Assembly: GCF_000024865.1 (NCBI RefSeq)
Contig: NC_013595.1
Coordinates: 9,052,001 to 9,116,000, forward strand
Source of the DNA: Streptosporangium roseum DSM 43021
Lineage (GTDB): Bacteria > Actinomycetota > Actinomycetes > Streptosporangiales > Streptosporangiaceae
DNA length: 64,000 nt
Direction of reading: 5' to 3'
Made by a program: the position numbers and the translations under genes. Shown piece by piece: positions 49,561-58,743 of the stretch; within the stretch, counting starts at the first letter, position 1, and each line of letters starts with the position of its first letter. The notes beneath the pieces are model-generated. The model saw only the letters and a program-made list of their open reading frames with translations. It searched no databases and was not told the origin of the DNA.

Positions 49561-51753
49561 GTGAAAGCGACATCGGGGATTCGCAAGTACGCGGCGGGGG
49601 CTCTGGCACTGGCGGCCTGCACCGCCGGCTGGAGGCTGACCGGGCTGCCCGACACCTCCGCGGCGGAGGCCGCCGCGGGCTTCTCCTTCACCGCCAGCCC
49701 TCTCGGCCCGGCCGACCGGCCGGGCGACCGGAACCTCCGGCCGGTCGCACCCGCCTACCGGGACATCCGTGCCTGGGTGTCCTCGACGGGCGCGGGCGTC
49801 GCGCTGTTCGACGCCGACAACGCGGTCGTCTCCGACGACGTGTGCCTGGTCGACCCGCGCCATGACACGGTGACCGTGAGTCCCGCGCCGGGCACGCCGC
49901 AGCACTACCGGCCGTTCGCACTGGCCGCGCCGGAGCGCGGGCCGTACGAGGCGCCGACGGGGTGCCTGCCGGCAGACCTCGACCAGGACGGCTGGCAGGA
50001 CCTGGTCGTCTACTACTGGGGCCGCTCCCCCTCACTGTTCGTGCGGGTCCCCGGCGCCCCGCCGTCCGGCGCGGCCTTCCGCCACCGCGACCTGACCCCG
50101 GAGCCGGAGATCTGGAACACCGGCGCCGCCACGGCCGGTGACTTCGACGGCGACGGCCGCCTCGACCTGGTCTTCGGCAACTACTTCCCGGACGGCGCCA
50201 GGGTGCTGGACGGCACCGCGGACAGCGCCGGCGGCGCGATGCCCGGCTCGCCGTCCGACGCCGGCGACGGGGGTGCCAACCGTCTCTACCGGGCGACGGG
50301 GCCCGCGCGGTTCGCCGAGGCGGAGGGGGCGTTCGACGGGGCCGGGACCGGGGGCAGGGGGTGGACGCTCGCGCTGGGCACCCAGGACCTGGACGGCGAC
50401 GGGCGGCCCGACCTGTACGTGGCCAACGACTTCGGGCCGGACGAGCTGCTGGTCAACGAGTCGGTACCCGGGAGGATCAGGTTCCGGGAGGCACGCGGCA
50501 CCAGGCACCTGACCACCCCCCGGTCCAACGTCGTCGGCCAGGACTCCTCCAAGGGCATGGGGGTCGGCTTCACCGCCCTCAACGCCGACGGCACGCCGGA
50601 CATCCTGGTCAGCAACATCACCGGGGACCCCGGGGCGCACGAGAGCGACTTCGCCTTCGTCTCCCGGCCGGGCGGGCTCCACGAGGGCCACGCGCCCTAC
50701 GACGACCACGGCGAGGACCTGGGGCTGAGCCGTACCGGATGGTCCTGGGACGTCAAGGCCGCCGACTTCGACAACGACGGCACCGACGAGATCATGCACG
50801 CGACCGGGCCCGTCCGGGGTGGGAGCGGCCGATGGGCGCCACCACTGGAAACGGCGGTCTCCGGTGGCTCGCTCCCGTCCGAGCCGACGCCGGACACCGG
50901 AGCCGGAGACGAGGTCGGCGCCGGGAATGGGGGCGAGGCGGGCGGCGGCACCAACAGCTTCTTCGTCCGGGGTCCCGGCGGCCGTTACGTGGACGTGGCC
51001 CGGCGGGCCGGGGTCGGCGGCGACACGGTCAGCCGGTCCTTCGCCGTCGGCGACGTGGACGACGACGGGCGGCTGGACTTCGCGGTCGCCAACCAGTGGG
51101 CCGCCTCGGTGCTCTACCGCAACAACGGCGCCACCGCCCCGTTCGTGGGCCTGCGGCTCCGCCTGCCCGCCGGATCCTGCGGCACGGCCGCCGTCCCGCC
51201 GCTCTCCGCGCAGACCGGCCCCCTCACCTACCGTCCCGCCTCCCCGCTCTCCGCACTCATCAGCCCCCTCTCGCCCCCTTCCGTCCCGCCGCTCTCCGCG
51301 CAGACCGGCTCCCGCTCGCGCCGTCCCGCCTCCCCGCTCTCCGCACTCATCAGCCCCCTTCCGGCCCGTCCCCCGCTGGCCCGGCCCAGGCTGACGCTCT
51401 CCGCCCTGATCGGCCCCGCCCCAGCCGGCTCCGGCCCTCCGTCCCGCCCGCCCCTGGCCCGTCCCACCGCGCCCGGCCGGACCTGGACGCGTCCCGCGAT
51501 CGGAGCCACCGCCACGGTGCGCCTGCCCGGCGGGCGCACGCTCAGCCGGCAGCTCTACCCGGCCAACGGGCACAACGGCGTCTCCGCGCCGGAGCTGCTG
51601 TTCGGCCTGGGCGGCGACGCGCCGGGCGGCCCGTCGCCGGTCGAGCTGTCCTGGCGCGACGCCTGCGGCGTCCTCCGTACCGCGTCGGTGTCCTTAAGGC
51701 CCGGCTGGCACCGGATCCTGCTGGCCGACGGCCGCGCCTCGGAGATGGACTGA
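49561..51753 (+). CDS. unbV: UnbV-like FG-GAP/ASPIC protein of enediyne cassette
   Basis: This is a 730-residue exported protein. A hydrophobic N-terminal segment (YAAGALALAACTAGW) is followed by a beta-propeller of FG-GAP/VCBS repeats, each with a calcium-loop motif: ADLDQDGWQDLVVYYWG, GDFDGDGRLDLVFGNYF, QDLDGDGRPDLYVANDF, ADFDNDGTDEIMH, GDVDDDGRLDFAVANQW. The C-terminal ASPIC/UnbV domain is split by an approximately 100-residue Pro/Ser/Leu-rich insertion before TATVRLPGGRTLSRQ. UnbV accompanies enediyne synthases; its role is unknown. GTG start behind GGGGGAG. Confidence 0.83.
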   Translation: MKATSGIRKYAAGALALAACTAGWRLTGLPDTSAAEAAAGFSFTASPLGPADRPGDRNLRPVAPAYRDIRAWVSSTGAGVALFDADNAVVSDDVCLVDPRHDTVTVSPAPGTPQHYRPFALAAPERGPYEAPTGCLPADLDQDGWQDLVVYYWGRSPSLFVRVPGAPPSGAAFRHRDLTPEPEIWNTGAATAGDFDGDGRLDLVFGNYFPDGARVLDGTADSAGGAMPGSPSDAGDGGANRLYRATGPARFAEAEGAFDGAGTGGRGWTLALGTQDLDGDGRPDLYVANDFGPDELLVNESVPGRIRFREARGTRHLTTPRSNVVGQDSSKGMGVGFTALNADGTPDILVSNITGDPGAHESDFAFVSRPGGLHEGHAPYDDHGEDLGLSRTGWSWDVKAADFDNDGTDEIMHATGPVRGGSGRWAPPLETAVSGGSLPSEPTPDTGAGDEVGAGNGGEAGGGTNSFFVRGPGGRYVDVARRAGVGGDTVSRSFAVGDVDDDGRLDFAVANQWAASVLYRNNGATAPFVGLRLRLPAGSCGTAAVPPLSAQTGPLTYRPASPLSALISPLSPPSVPPLSAQTGSRSRRPASPLSALISPLPARPPLARPRLTLSALIGPAPAGSGPPSRPPLARPTAPGRTWTRPAIGATATVRLPGGRTLSRQLYPANGHNGVSAPELLFGLGGDAPGGPSPVELSWRDACGVLRTASVSLRPGWHRILLADGRASEMD
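51191..51360. repeat. 90-bp tandem repeat inside the UnbV ASPIC domain
   Basis: A 90-bp unit beginning CCGTCCCGCCGCTCTCCGCG occurs at 51191 and at 51281. It encodes VPPLSAQTG then RPASPLSALISPL. It is in frame and expands a loop of the ASPIC domain. Confidence 0.85.
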
Positions 51754-51755
51754 TC

Positions 51756-52718
51756 ATGGACGCCGCCTGGAAGCGCGGCCGGGCGCTCCGCCGCTTCGCC
51801 GGGTCGATCACCGTGATGACCGTGCTCGGGCACACCGTGCTCGGCTTCGAGCAGGCCTACCTGACACCGATCGCGGGCGCGGTCACCGGGATGATCGCCG
51901 AGTTCGTGCTGGAGACCGTGGAGGCGTGGGCGTGGCGGCGCCCGGCCCGCTACCGGGGGACGCCCGGCCAGGTGGCCGACTTCTTCCTCCCCTCCTACAT
52001 CACCGGGCTGACCTGCGCGATGCTGTTGTACGGCGGCGCCGACCCGATGCCGGTCGTACTGGCCGTCCTGATCGGCGTGGGCAGCACGTACGTCCTGCGG
52101 GTCAGGGCGCCGGGCGTGGCGGGGCACCGCACCGGCGACACGCCCGGCGGGCACTACCTGAACCCGTCGTGCTCCGGCGCCCTCGCCGTGGTGCTGCTGT
52201 TCCCGTGGGTCGGCGTCGCGCCGCCGTACGGGCTCGCCGAATGGGTTCCGGGGCCGCCCGGCTCGCTCGTGCCGCTGGCCGGGCTGGTGCTGGTGCTGGG
52301 CTCGGCGGTGAACGCCGGACTGGTCGGGCGGCTGCCGCTGGTCCTGGGCTGGGTGGGCGGGTCCGTCCTGCAGGGGCTGGCCCGGGGTGGGCTGACCGAC
52401 GTCTCGGTCATCGGCGCCCTGCTGCCGATGACCGGCGTGGCCTCCGTCCTCGCCACCGGCTACGTGCTCACCGACCTGGGCACGACTCCCGCCCGGCCGC
52501 GTGGCCAGGTCGTGTTCGGCCTGGCCACGGCGGCGGCACACGGCCTGCTGGTCCAGTTCCACTTCCACGTCGTCTCCGGGCTGCTGTCCGCCCTCCTGAT
52601 CGTCTGCGCCGGCCGGGGGGCGGGCCTGGCCCTGCTCGCCCGCGTCCGCCCGGCGACCGTCCCCGTTCCCGCCGGCGCGCGCGGCCTGTCCGAGGTGCCG
52701 GCGGGCGCCCAGCCATGA
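51756..52718 (+). CDS. unbU: UnbU-like membrane protein of enediyne cassette
   Basis: This is a 320-residue membrane protein with about eight helices. Its first part AWKRGRALRRFAGSITVMTVLGHTVLGFEQAYLTPIAGAVTGMIAEFVLETVEAWAWRR and the loop GGHYLNPSCSGALAVVLLFPWVGVAPPYGLAEW match the UnbU family and related RnfD-like membrane proteins. It may act in electron transfer or export for enediyne assembly. ATG 51756 lies 2 bp after the UnbV stop. The gene is followed 29 bp later by the PKSE-like gene, so all four form one operon. Confidence 0.82.
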   Translation: MDAAWKRGRALRRFAGSITVMTVLGHTVLGFEQAYLTPIAGAVTGMIAEFVLETVEAWAWRRPARYRGTPGQVADFFLPSYITGLTCAMLLYGGADPMPVVLAVLIGVGSTYVLRVRAPGVAGHRTGDTPGGHYLNPSCSGALAVVLLFPWVGVAPPYGLAEWVPGPPGSLVPLAGLVLVLGSAVNAGLVGRLPLVLGWVGGSVLQGLARGGLTDVSVIGALLPMTGVASVLATGYVLTDLGTTPARPRGQVVFGLATAAAHGLLVQFHFHVVSGLLSALLIVCAGRGAGLALLARVRPATVPVPAGARGLSEVPAGAQP

Positions 52719-52747
52719 CCCATGCGAACACCTGAGGGGTACTCCTA

Positions 52748-55700
52748 ATGTCCGTCGCGATCGTGGGATTGGCCTGCACCTATCCGGACGCGCCCGATCC
52801 GGGGGCACTGTGGGAGGCGGTGGTGTCGCGGCGGCGGGCGTTCCGGCGCCTGCCGGTCGAACGGCTGGACCTGGCCGACCACCACTCCCCCGACCGGTCG
52901 GCCCCCGACCGGACCCACAGCACCCGTGCCGCCCTGATCGAGGGCTGGGAGTTCGACCGGGCCGCCTTCGGCGTCCCCGACCCGGTCCACCGCGTCACCG
53001 ACCCGGCCCACTGGCTGGCCCTGGACACCGCGTCCCGCGCCCTGGCGGACGCGGGCTCGCCCGGCGGGGAGGGGCTCGACCGGGACCGGGTCGCGGTGGT
53101 CGTCGGCGACACCCTGACCGGCGAGGTCGCCCGGACCTCCGCGCTCCGGCTGCGCTGGCCGTACGTGCGGCGCGTGCTGTCCTCGGCCCTGGCCGAGCTC
53201 CCCGAGGAGACGACCGCCCGGCTGCTGGCCCAGGCGGAGGCCGAGTATCTGCGGCCGCTGCCCGAGATCTCCGGGGAGAGCCTGGCCGGCACGGTCGCCG
53301 CGCGCATCTGCAACCACTTCGACCTGCGCGGCGGCGGATACACGGTGAACGGCGGATGCGCCTCGTCCCTGCTGGCGGTGATCACCGCCTGCCGTTCGCT
53401 GCTGGACGGAAGCGTGGACTTCGCGCTGGCCGGAGGCGTGGACCTCGGCCTCGACCCGTTCGAGCTGGTCGGCCTCGCCAAGGCGGGCGCGCTGGCCGGC
53501 GAGCGCATGCGGATCTACGACACCCGGTCGGACGGCTTCTGGCCGGGTGAGGGCTGCGGGATCGTCGCCCTGGCGCGTACGGCCGACGCCCGCGCCGCCG
53601 GGCTCCGGATCCACGCGGAGATCACCGGCTGGGGCGTGTCCTGCGACGGCGGGGACGGCGTCGCCCGCCCCGGCGCCGACGCCCGCCCCGAGGCCGACGG
53701 CCGACTCCTGGCCCTGCGCCGCGCCTACGCGCACGCGCGTGTCTCCCCCGCCGCCGTCGCCCTGTTCGAGGGCGCCGGCGCCGGCGACGACACCGTCGAG
53801 CTCACCGCACTCACCCGCCTGCTGGCGGATGCCGCGCGCCTGTCCGACGCCGCGCGGCGGGCGGTGACCGGATCCGGCGCACCGGGCCGGGCGGCCACCG
53901 GGCCCGGCGCCGTGCGGGGGGCGGCGATCGGTTCCGTCAGCGCCAACATCGGGCACACCGGGGCGGCCGCCGGAGTCGCGGGACTGATCAAGGCCACCCT
54001 GGGCATCGCCTCCGGCGTCCTGCCCCCGACCACCGGCTGCGGATCCCCGCACCCCCTGCTGACCGCCCCCGGCGCCCCCCTGCGGGTCCTGGCCGTCCCC
54101 GAACCGTGGCCCGCCGGGCCCCGCCACGCGGGGGTGAGCGCCACGGGGTCCGGCGGCGTCAACGCCCACCTCGTCCTGACCGCCCCGGTGCCGACCGGCG
54201 GGGACAGCCGCCCCACCACGCCGGAGGCCGTACCGGGAGCAGCTCCGCGACGGCGGGTGACCGACGGGCCCTCGCGGGAGGAGCCGGTGGTGTTCGCGTT
54301 CTCGGGTGAGGGTCTGGAAGCCGTGCGGCCGGTGCTGGAGCGGGTCGCGGACCAGGCGGCGCGGTGGTCGGAGGCAGAGCTGTGCGATCTCGCGTACGCG
54401 CTGGGGACCGTTCCCGCCGGGCCGTCGCGGATCGCGATCGTGGCGGGGTCGGCGGAACAGCTCGCCGAGCGGGCCGCTCTCGCCCTGGACTGGCTGGACG
54501 GCGCCCAGTCCGGCCTGCCGGCCACCCTGCCGGGGGTGTATCTCGGACCGGACGCGCAGGACGGAACGGCGCCGCCCTCTCCCGCGGGGGTCCCCTCGGC
54601 CGAGGCCGCCGCCGCCCTCTGGGCCGCCATGGCCATCCCGGATCTCACCGCCCTCTACGGTGATCATCCGGCCCGGCCCGTCGACATCTGGCGCGACCGC
54701 GTCTTCATCTCCGGCCCCTGCCCGGCCGTCCCGTACGGGGGCTCCGAGGCCACCCCCCGAGAGGACGCGGAGGAGGGGGACGACCCGGACGGGAGGGCGT
54801 GCCGGGAGCGGGCGGACGCCGGGCCGGTGGCCGGCGTGGCGCGCTGGGTGCGGTGTTTCGCCGACGACCCGGCGACCGCCGAGCGGCCCGTCCCCGCCGG
54901 GACCGGGGAGGCGCGTCCCGGCGGCCAGACTCCTCCCGCCCCGAACGGGAAGGACCGCCCGGGGAACGGGAAGGACCGCCCCGGGAAGGGGAAGGGCCGT
55001 CGCGGCGTCCGGCTTGGGGCGGAGGACGGAGAGGCGCCGGTCAGGCGGGTCGTGATCGACGATCCGCTGCGGCCGGGGGCGGTCGGGACGCTGGTCACGG
55101 CGGTCCGCGAGGCGATCGCGGGCGGCGAGGGGCTGGCCGTGCTCTGCGAGGGCGACGCCCTGGCCGGGTTCCTGGCGTCGCTGGGGCGGGAGCATCCCGG
55201 CCTCGGTCTCGATGCCGGGCGTCCGTCGGGAAGGGTCCCGCTCACCCTCGACGGGCAGGGGCCGCTCCCGGTGGGTCCGGGGGACGTGGTGCTGGTCAGC
55301 GGGGGCGGCGAGGGGATCGCGGTCGCCTGTGCCATGGCGCTGGCCGAGGCGAGCGGGTGCGGGCTGGCCCTGCTCGGGCGGGGACGGCCGGGCCGCGACG
55401 CGATCCCGGCGGGAGACCTGGAGGAGCTGGCCCGCAGGGGCGTCCGGTACGGCTGCGCGACGGCGGATGCCGGTGACGCGGGGGAGGCGGCGCACGCCGT
55501 ACGGGAGCTGGAGAGCGCGCTGGGGCCGGTCACCATGGTGATCCACCAGGCGGACGCCGACCGGCCGGACCGGTTCACCGACCTCGCCGCCGAGGACGCC
55601 GAAAGGCACGCCGAGGACGCCGAAAGGCACATCGTGTCCGGGCTGACCGGCCTGGACAACCTGCTGGCCGCGACCACGCCCCGGCGGGTGGTGACCTTCG

Positions 55701-57253
55701 GATCGGTGGCCGGCCGGTACGGCCTGGCCGGCGGGAGCCACCGCGCGCTGGCCGAGGGGCTGCTGCGGGAGCGGGCCGGAAGGATCGGCGGGCTGCACAT
55801 CGACTGGCCGGTGTGGACCGGGACCGGCCACGAACGGCGGCCGGGTGCCGCCGGAGCGGAGGTGACGGCCATCACGCCGCAGGAGGGGGTGGAGCTGTTC
55901 CTCACGCTGCTCAGGACCGGGAACCTGCCGCCCAGCGTGGCCGTCCACGGCAGGCTGGGCGGACCCGCCGCCCCCTGCCCGGCGGGAGGGCGGTTCCTCG
56001 ACGAGGTCCGCGTGCACGTCCCCGGCGTGGAGCTGGTCGCCGACAGCCGCCTGTCGCTCAGCAGCGACTCCTACCTGGACGACCACCGGATCGACGGCCT
56101 GGCGGTACTGCCCGCGGTGGTGGCGCTGGAGGCGATGGCGCAGGCCGCCGGAGTGCTGGCGGGGCGGCCGCTGGACGAGGCCGGGCAGATGACGTTCGAC
56201 CGGCCGGTGGCCGTGCCCGACGAGGGCGGCACCACGATCCGGGTATGCGCGCTCCGGCACGGGCAGACGGTCGAGGTGGTGGTCCGCAGCGAGGAGACGG
56301 AATTCCGCGTCGACCATTTCAGGGCCGTGTTCCCGGTGGACCCGGCCGACGAGACGCTGGCCGTACCGCAGCTGAACCGGGACGGCGCCGAGCCGCTGGA
56401 CGCCGGGGAGCTGTACGGCGCGCTGTGCTTCCACACCGGCCGGTTCCAGCGGGTCAGGGAGCTGACCCTCGTCGAGGCGCGGGGATGCCGGGGCGAGTTG
56501 CACGGCGACGACCCCGACGGCTGGTTCGAGGACAGGCCGGTGCTGGGCAGCCCGGGGCTGAGCGACGCCACGATCCACGCGCTGCAGGCGTGCGTGCCGC
56601 ACCGGCGGCTGCTGCCGGTCGGCGGCGAGCGGCTGGTGGTCCGCCCGTCACAGGGGGACGTGAGGCTGCACGCCACCGAGCGGCACCACGACGGGGGCGA
56701 GTACGTCTGGGACGTCACCGCCACCGACGTGCGCGGGCGGCTGGTGGCGGCGTGGACCGGGCTGCGGATGAAGGACGTCGGCCCGCTCCCCCGGCGTGAC
56801 CCGTGGCCGCCGAACCTGCTGGCCGTCTACCTGCAGCGGGCCGCGGTCGCCCTCGGCCTCGATCCGGCGCTGCACGTGACCATGGACGGCGGGACGTCCC
56901 ACAGCCGGCTGGGCGACCTCGTGCTCGGCGTGGACGGCCCGGCCCACTGCTCCTGGGAACGGGTGGGCCGGGCGCGGGGAACGCTGGGACCGGCCTCCGT
57001 CTCGCTGATCGACGAGCTGCGGCCGTGCTGCGACGAGCCCGAGGAGACCGTGACCACCCGGATCTGGACCGCTCTCCAATGCCTGTCCGGAGCGGGCCGC
57101 CCGCCGACGACGCCGCTCACCGTCGTGGACGGCCATGAGGGTGGCTGGCTGCTGCTGCGGGCCGGCGCCGACCTGATCGCCTCGACGGTGGTCCGGGTCA
57201 GGGGCGTGGAGGAGCCGGTCGCGGTCTCGATCATGACCGGGGAACGGCGGTGA
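52748..57253 (+). CDS. Degenerate enediyne-type polyketide synthase (PKSE-like)
   Basis: This is 1501 residues in one open frame, against about 1900 for normal PKSE. KS (1-475) keeps Cys204 (GGCASSLL) and His403 (NIGHT), but the HGTGT region reads EGAGAGDD (Ala343 for His, with residues lost), and Ser398 replaces the Lys before NIGHT. The AT core and any GHS motif are missing between GVYLGPD and RPVDIWRDRVF, and no ACP with D-S-L is seen. KR (about 680-1010) has SGGGEGI but Arg999 where the catalytic Tyr should be. DH looks intact (His1113 in DDHRIDGLAVLP, Asp1273 in LSDATIHALQ). The C-terminal PPTase-like part has HCSWE instead of CDxE and ALQCLSG instead of ALECLxK. It is probably not a working synthase. 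Confidence 0.85.
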   Translation: MSVAIVGLACTYPDAPDPGALWEAVVSRRRAFRRLPVERLDLADHHSPDRSAPDRTHSTRAALIEGWEFDRAAFGVPDPVHRVTDPAHWLALDTASRALADAGSPGGEGLDRDRVAVVVGDTLTGEVARTSALRLRWPYVRRVLSSALAELPEETTARLLAQAEAEYLRPLPEISGESLAGTVAARICNHFDLRGGGYTVNGGCASSLLAVITACRSLLDGSVDFALAGGVDLGLDPFELVGLAKAGALAGERMRIYDTRSDGFWPGEGCGIVALARTADARAAGLRIHAEITGWGVSCDGGDGVARPGADARPEADGRLLALRRAYAHARVSPAAVALFEGAGAGDDTVELTALTRLLADAARLSDAARRAVTGSGAPGRAATGPGAVRGAAIGSVSANIGHTGAAAGVAGLIKATLGIASGVLPPTTGCGSPHPLLTAPGAPLRVLAVPEPWPAGPRHAGVSATGSGGVNAHLVLTAPVPTGGDSRPTTPEAVPGAAPRRRVTDGPSREEPVVFAFSGEGLEAVRPVLERVADQAARWSEAELCDLAYALGTVPAGPSRIAIVAGSAEQLAERAALALDWLDGAQSGLPATLPGVYLGPDAQDGTAPPSPAGVPSAEAAAALWAAMAIPDLTALYGDHPARPVDIWRDRVFISGPCPAVPYGGSEATPREDAEEGDDPDGRACRERADAGPVAGVARWVRCFADDPATAERPVPAGTGEARPGGQTPPAPNGKDRPGNGKDRPGKGKGRRGVRLGAEDGEAPVRRVVIDDPLRPGAVGTLVTAVREAIAGGEGLAVLCEGDALAGFLASLGREHPGLGLDAGRPSGRVPLTLDGQGPLPVGPGDVVLVSGGGEGIAVACAMALAEASGCGLALLGRGRPGRDAIPAGDLEELARRGVRYGCATADAGDAGEAAHAVRELESALGPVTMVIHQADADRPDRFTDLAAEDAERHAEDAERHIVSGLTGLDNLLAATTPRRVVTFGSVAGRYGLAGGSHRALAEGLLRERAGRIGGLHIDWPVWTGTGHERRPGAAGAEVTAITPQEGVELFLTLLRTGNLPPSVAVHGRLGGPAAPCPAGGRFLDEVRVHVPGVELVADSRLSLSSDSYLDDHRIDGLAVLPAVVALEAMAQAAGVLAGRPLDEAGQMTFDRPVAVPDEGGTTIRVCALRHGQTVEVVVRSEETEFRVDHFRAVFPVDPADETLAVPQLNRDGAEPLDAGELYGALCFHTGRFQRVRELTLVEARGCRGELHGDDPDGWFEDRPVLGSPGLSDATIHALQACVPHRRLLPVGGERLVVRPSQGDVRLHATERHHDGGEYVWDVTATDVRGRLVAAWTGLRMKDVGPLPRRDPWPPNLLAVYLQRAAVALGLDPALHVTMDGGTSHSRLGDLVLGVDGPAHCSWERVGRARGTLGPASVSLIDELRPCCDEPEETVTTRIWTALQCLSGAGRPPTTPLTVVDGHEGGWLLLRAGADLIASTVVRVRGVEEPVAVSIMTGERR

Positions 57254-57279
57254 GGTCAGACATCCCTGGACGTTAGATG

Positions 57280-58512
57280 TCAAGCGGCGAGGTCGTGGTT
57301 GCGATGTGACCATGCGGTTGCCTGGTCGTAGGTGGTGTGGGTTTTGAGGCAGCCGTGGAGGATGCCCACCAGGCGGTTGCCGACTTGGCGGAGAGCGGCG
57401 TTATGGCTGACGTCACGGGCTTTGAGCTGGTCGTAGTAAGCGCGGACCTCAGGATCGTGAAGGAGGGCGCAGGAGGCTTGGAGATGGAGAGCGTCGACGA
57501 GCCGGTCGTTGTGGACGAACCGGGCCTGGACAATCTTGGTCTTGCCGAACTGCCGGGTGATCGGCGAGGTTCCGGCGTAGTTCTTGCGGGCCCTCGCGCT
57601 CACGTAGCGGCCTTCGGCGTCTCCGAACTCGGCGAGCACCCGGGCGCCGAGGACGACGCCGATGCCCGGCTGACTGAGGATGACCTCAGCGTCCGGGTGC
57701 CGGCCAAAATGAGCCTCGACCTCACCCTCAAGCGTCTTGATCTCGCTGTTCAGGACGGTGATGACGGCGGCCAGGGCCTTCACGGTGGAGGCGTAGGCAC
57801 CTGTGACGAGCGGGGCCTGGCCGAGGTGCTCGCCCCGCAGCACGTCCTGGATCGCCGCGGCTTTGGCGCCGATGTCGCGGCGGCCCTTGAGCGTCGCGCT
57901 GATCTGGTTGATCGTCAGCTTGGCCGCCGTCTCGGGGGTGGGGGCCTTGGCCAGCAGCCTCAGCACCGCCTCCGAGGTGAGGCCGAGCGGCTTGTAGGCG
58001 GCAAGGGCGGCGGGGAAGTAGTCCCGCAACGCCACCCGAAGGCGCAGCATGTGCCGGGTGCGTTCCCACAGCAACGTCTGATGCGCCCGGGTGACGACCT
58101 TGACGGCCTCTGCGATCTCCGAGTCCCCGGCGACCTGGCGCAGCTGGTTGCGGCGGGTGCGGATCATGTCGGCCAGGGCGTGGGCGTCGCCCTTGTCGCT
58201 CTTGGCCCCCGAGCTGCCGAGGATCTCCCGGTGCCGGGCGGCCTGCTTGGGATCGACGCCGAACACCCGATAGCCCGCGGCCACCAGCGCCCGCACCCAC
58301 GGGCCCCGATCGACCTCGATGCAGACGAGCACGTCGGACGGGTCGGCGTCCTCGGCCACGAACCGGCCGACCAGGTCGTGCAGCCGGGTGATCCCGGCCA
58401 TCCCCTCGGGCAGCCGGACCCGCTTGACCACCTTGCCGTCCTCGTCTTGGACCTCGACATCGTGATGGTCTTCAGCCCAGTCATCACCGACGAACAGCAA
58501 CCCGACCTCCAC
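57280..58512 (-). CDS. IS110-family transposase (DEDD type)
   Basis: This is a 410-residue recombinase. The RuvC-like N-terminal half has the acidic residues in FVGDDWAEDHHDV, CIEVDRGPW and AKSDKGDAHALADMI. The C-terminal Transposase_20 half has LSQPGIGVVLGARVLAEFGD and the serine region RKNYAGTSPITRQFGK. The frame is intact, so the element may be active. GTG 58512 is taken as start, though a TTG at 58524 is also possible. Insertion directly behind the PKSE-like gene may have removed or displaced the thioesterase partner. Confidence 0.88.
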   Translation of the reverse strand: MEVGLLFVGDDWAEDHHDVEVQDEDGKVVKRVRLPEGMAGITRLHDLVGRFVAEDADPSDVLVCIEVDRGPWVRALVAAGYRVFGVDPKQAARHREILGSSGAKSDKGDAHALADMIRTRRNQLRQVAGDSEIAEAVKVVTRAHQTLLWERTRHMLRLRVALRDYFPAALAAYKPLGLTSEAVLRLLAKAPTPETAAKLTINQISATLKGRRDIGAKAAAIQDVLRGEHLGQAPLVTGAYASTVKALAAVITVLNSEIKTLEGEVEAHFGRHPDAEVILSQPGIGVVLGARVLAEFGDAEGRYVSARARKNYAGTSPITRQFGKTKIVQARFVHNDRLVDALHLQASCALLHDPEVRAYYDQLKARDVSHNAALRQVGNRLVGILHGCLKTHTTYDQATAWSHRNHDLAA

Positions 58513-58524
58513 GACGATCGACAA

Positions 58525-58740
58525 CAGCGGTCAGCAGCCTGCAGGGGCCGGCCCGCGAACTAATGGATCAGTGCTCACCCCAGATCCTCGGGGGGCACGA
58601 CATCCCATCAGCGATCAAGACCCCTGACCACCGGTGAGGGCACGATCTGACCCCAGGACTCCAAGGTCCGGCCGACGAGGGTGCTCACTCACCAGCGGCT
58701 ACAGGTACCGAGTCTGCCCGAACAGCCGACCCGGTAGCTC
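58525..58740 (-). ncRNA. Candidate IS110 bridge-RNA region
   Basis: These 215 bp upstream of the transposase hold no gene. In IS110 elements such as IS621 this left end encodes a structured RNA that guides target and donor pairing. Hairpin-forming stretches are visible, for example CCCT..ACC..GGT..AGGG around 58625-58645. The RNA limits and loops cannot be set by eye. Confidence 0.4.
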
Positions 58741-58743
58741 CCA

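Larger units (their letters stand above)
57254..58740 (-). mobile_element. IS110-family insertion sequence
   Basis: The transposase gene plus its flanking non-coding ends lie between the PKSE-like gene and a methyltransferase. IS110 elements lack terminal inverted repeats, so the borders are approximate. A small hairpin (GACATC at 57259-57264, GATGTC at 57276-57281) sits at the gene's 3' side. The 5' side has about 215 bp of non-coding sequence, the position of the bridge RNA in studied IS110 relatives. Confidence 0.7.

Noticed and set aside
52745..56602. 1285-codon minus-strand frame opposite the PKSE-like gene
   Set aside because: Low-complexity composition and no recognisable motif. The plus strand carries clear KS, KR and DH signatures.
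57259..57281. GACATC/GATGTC hairpin as a terminal inverted repeat of the insertion sequence
   Set aside because: No matching inverted copy is found at the other end, and IS110 elements do not have terminal inverted repeats. It may be a small terminator.
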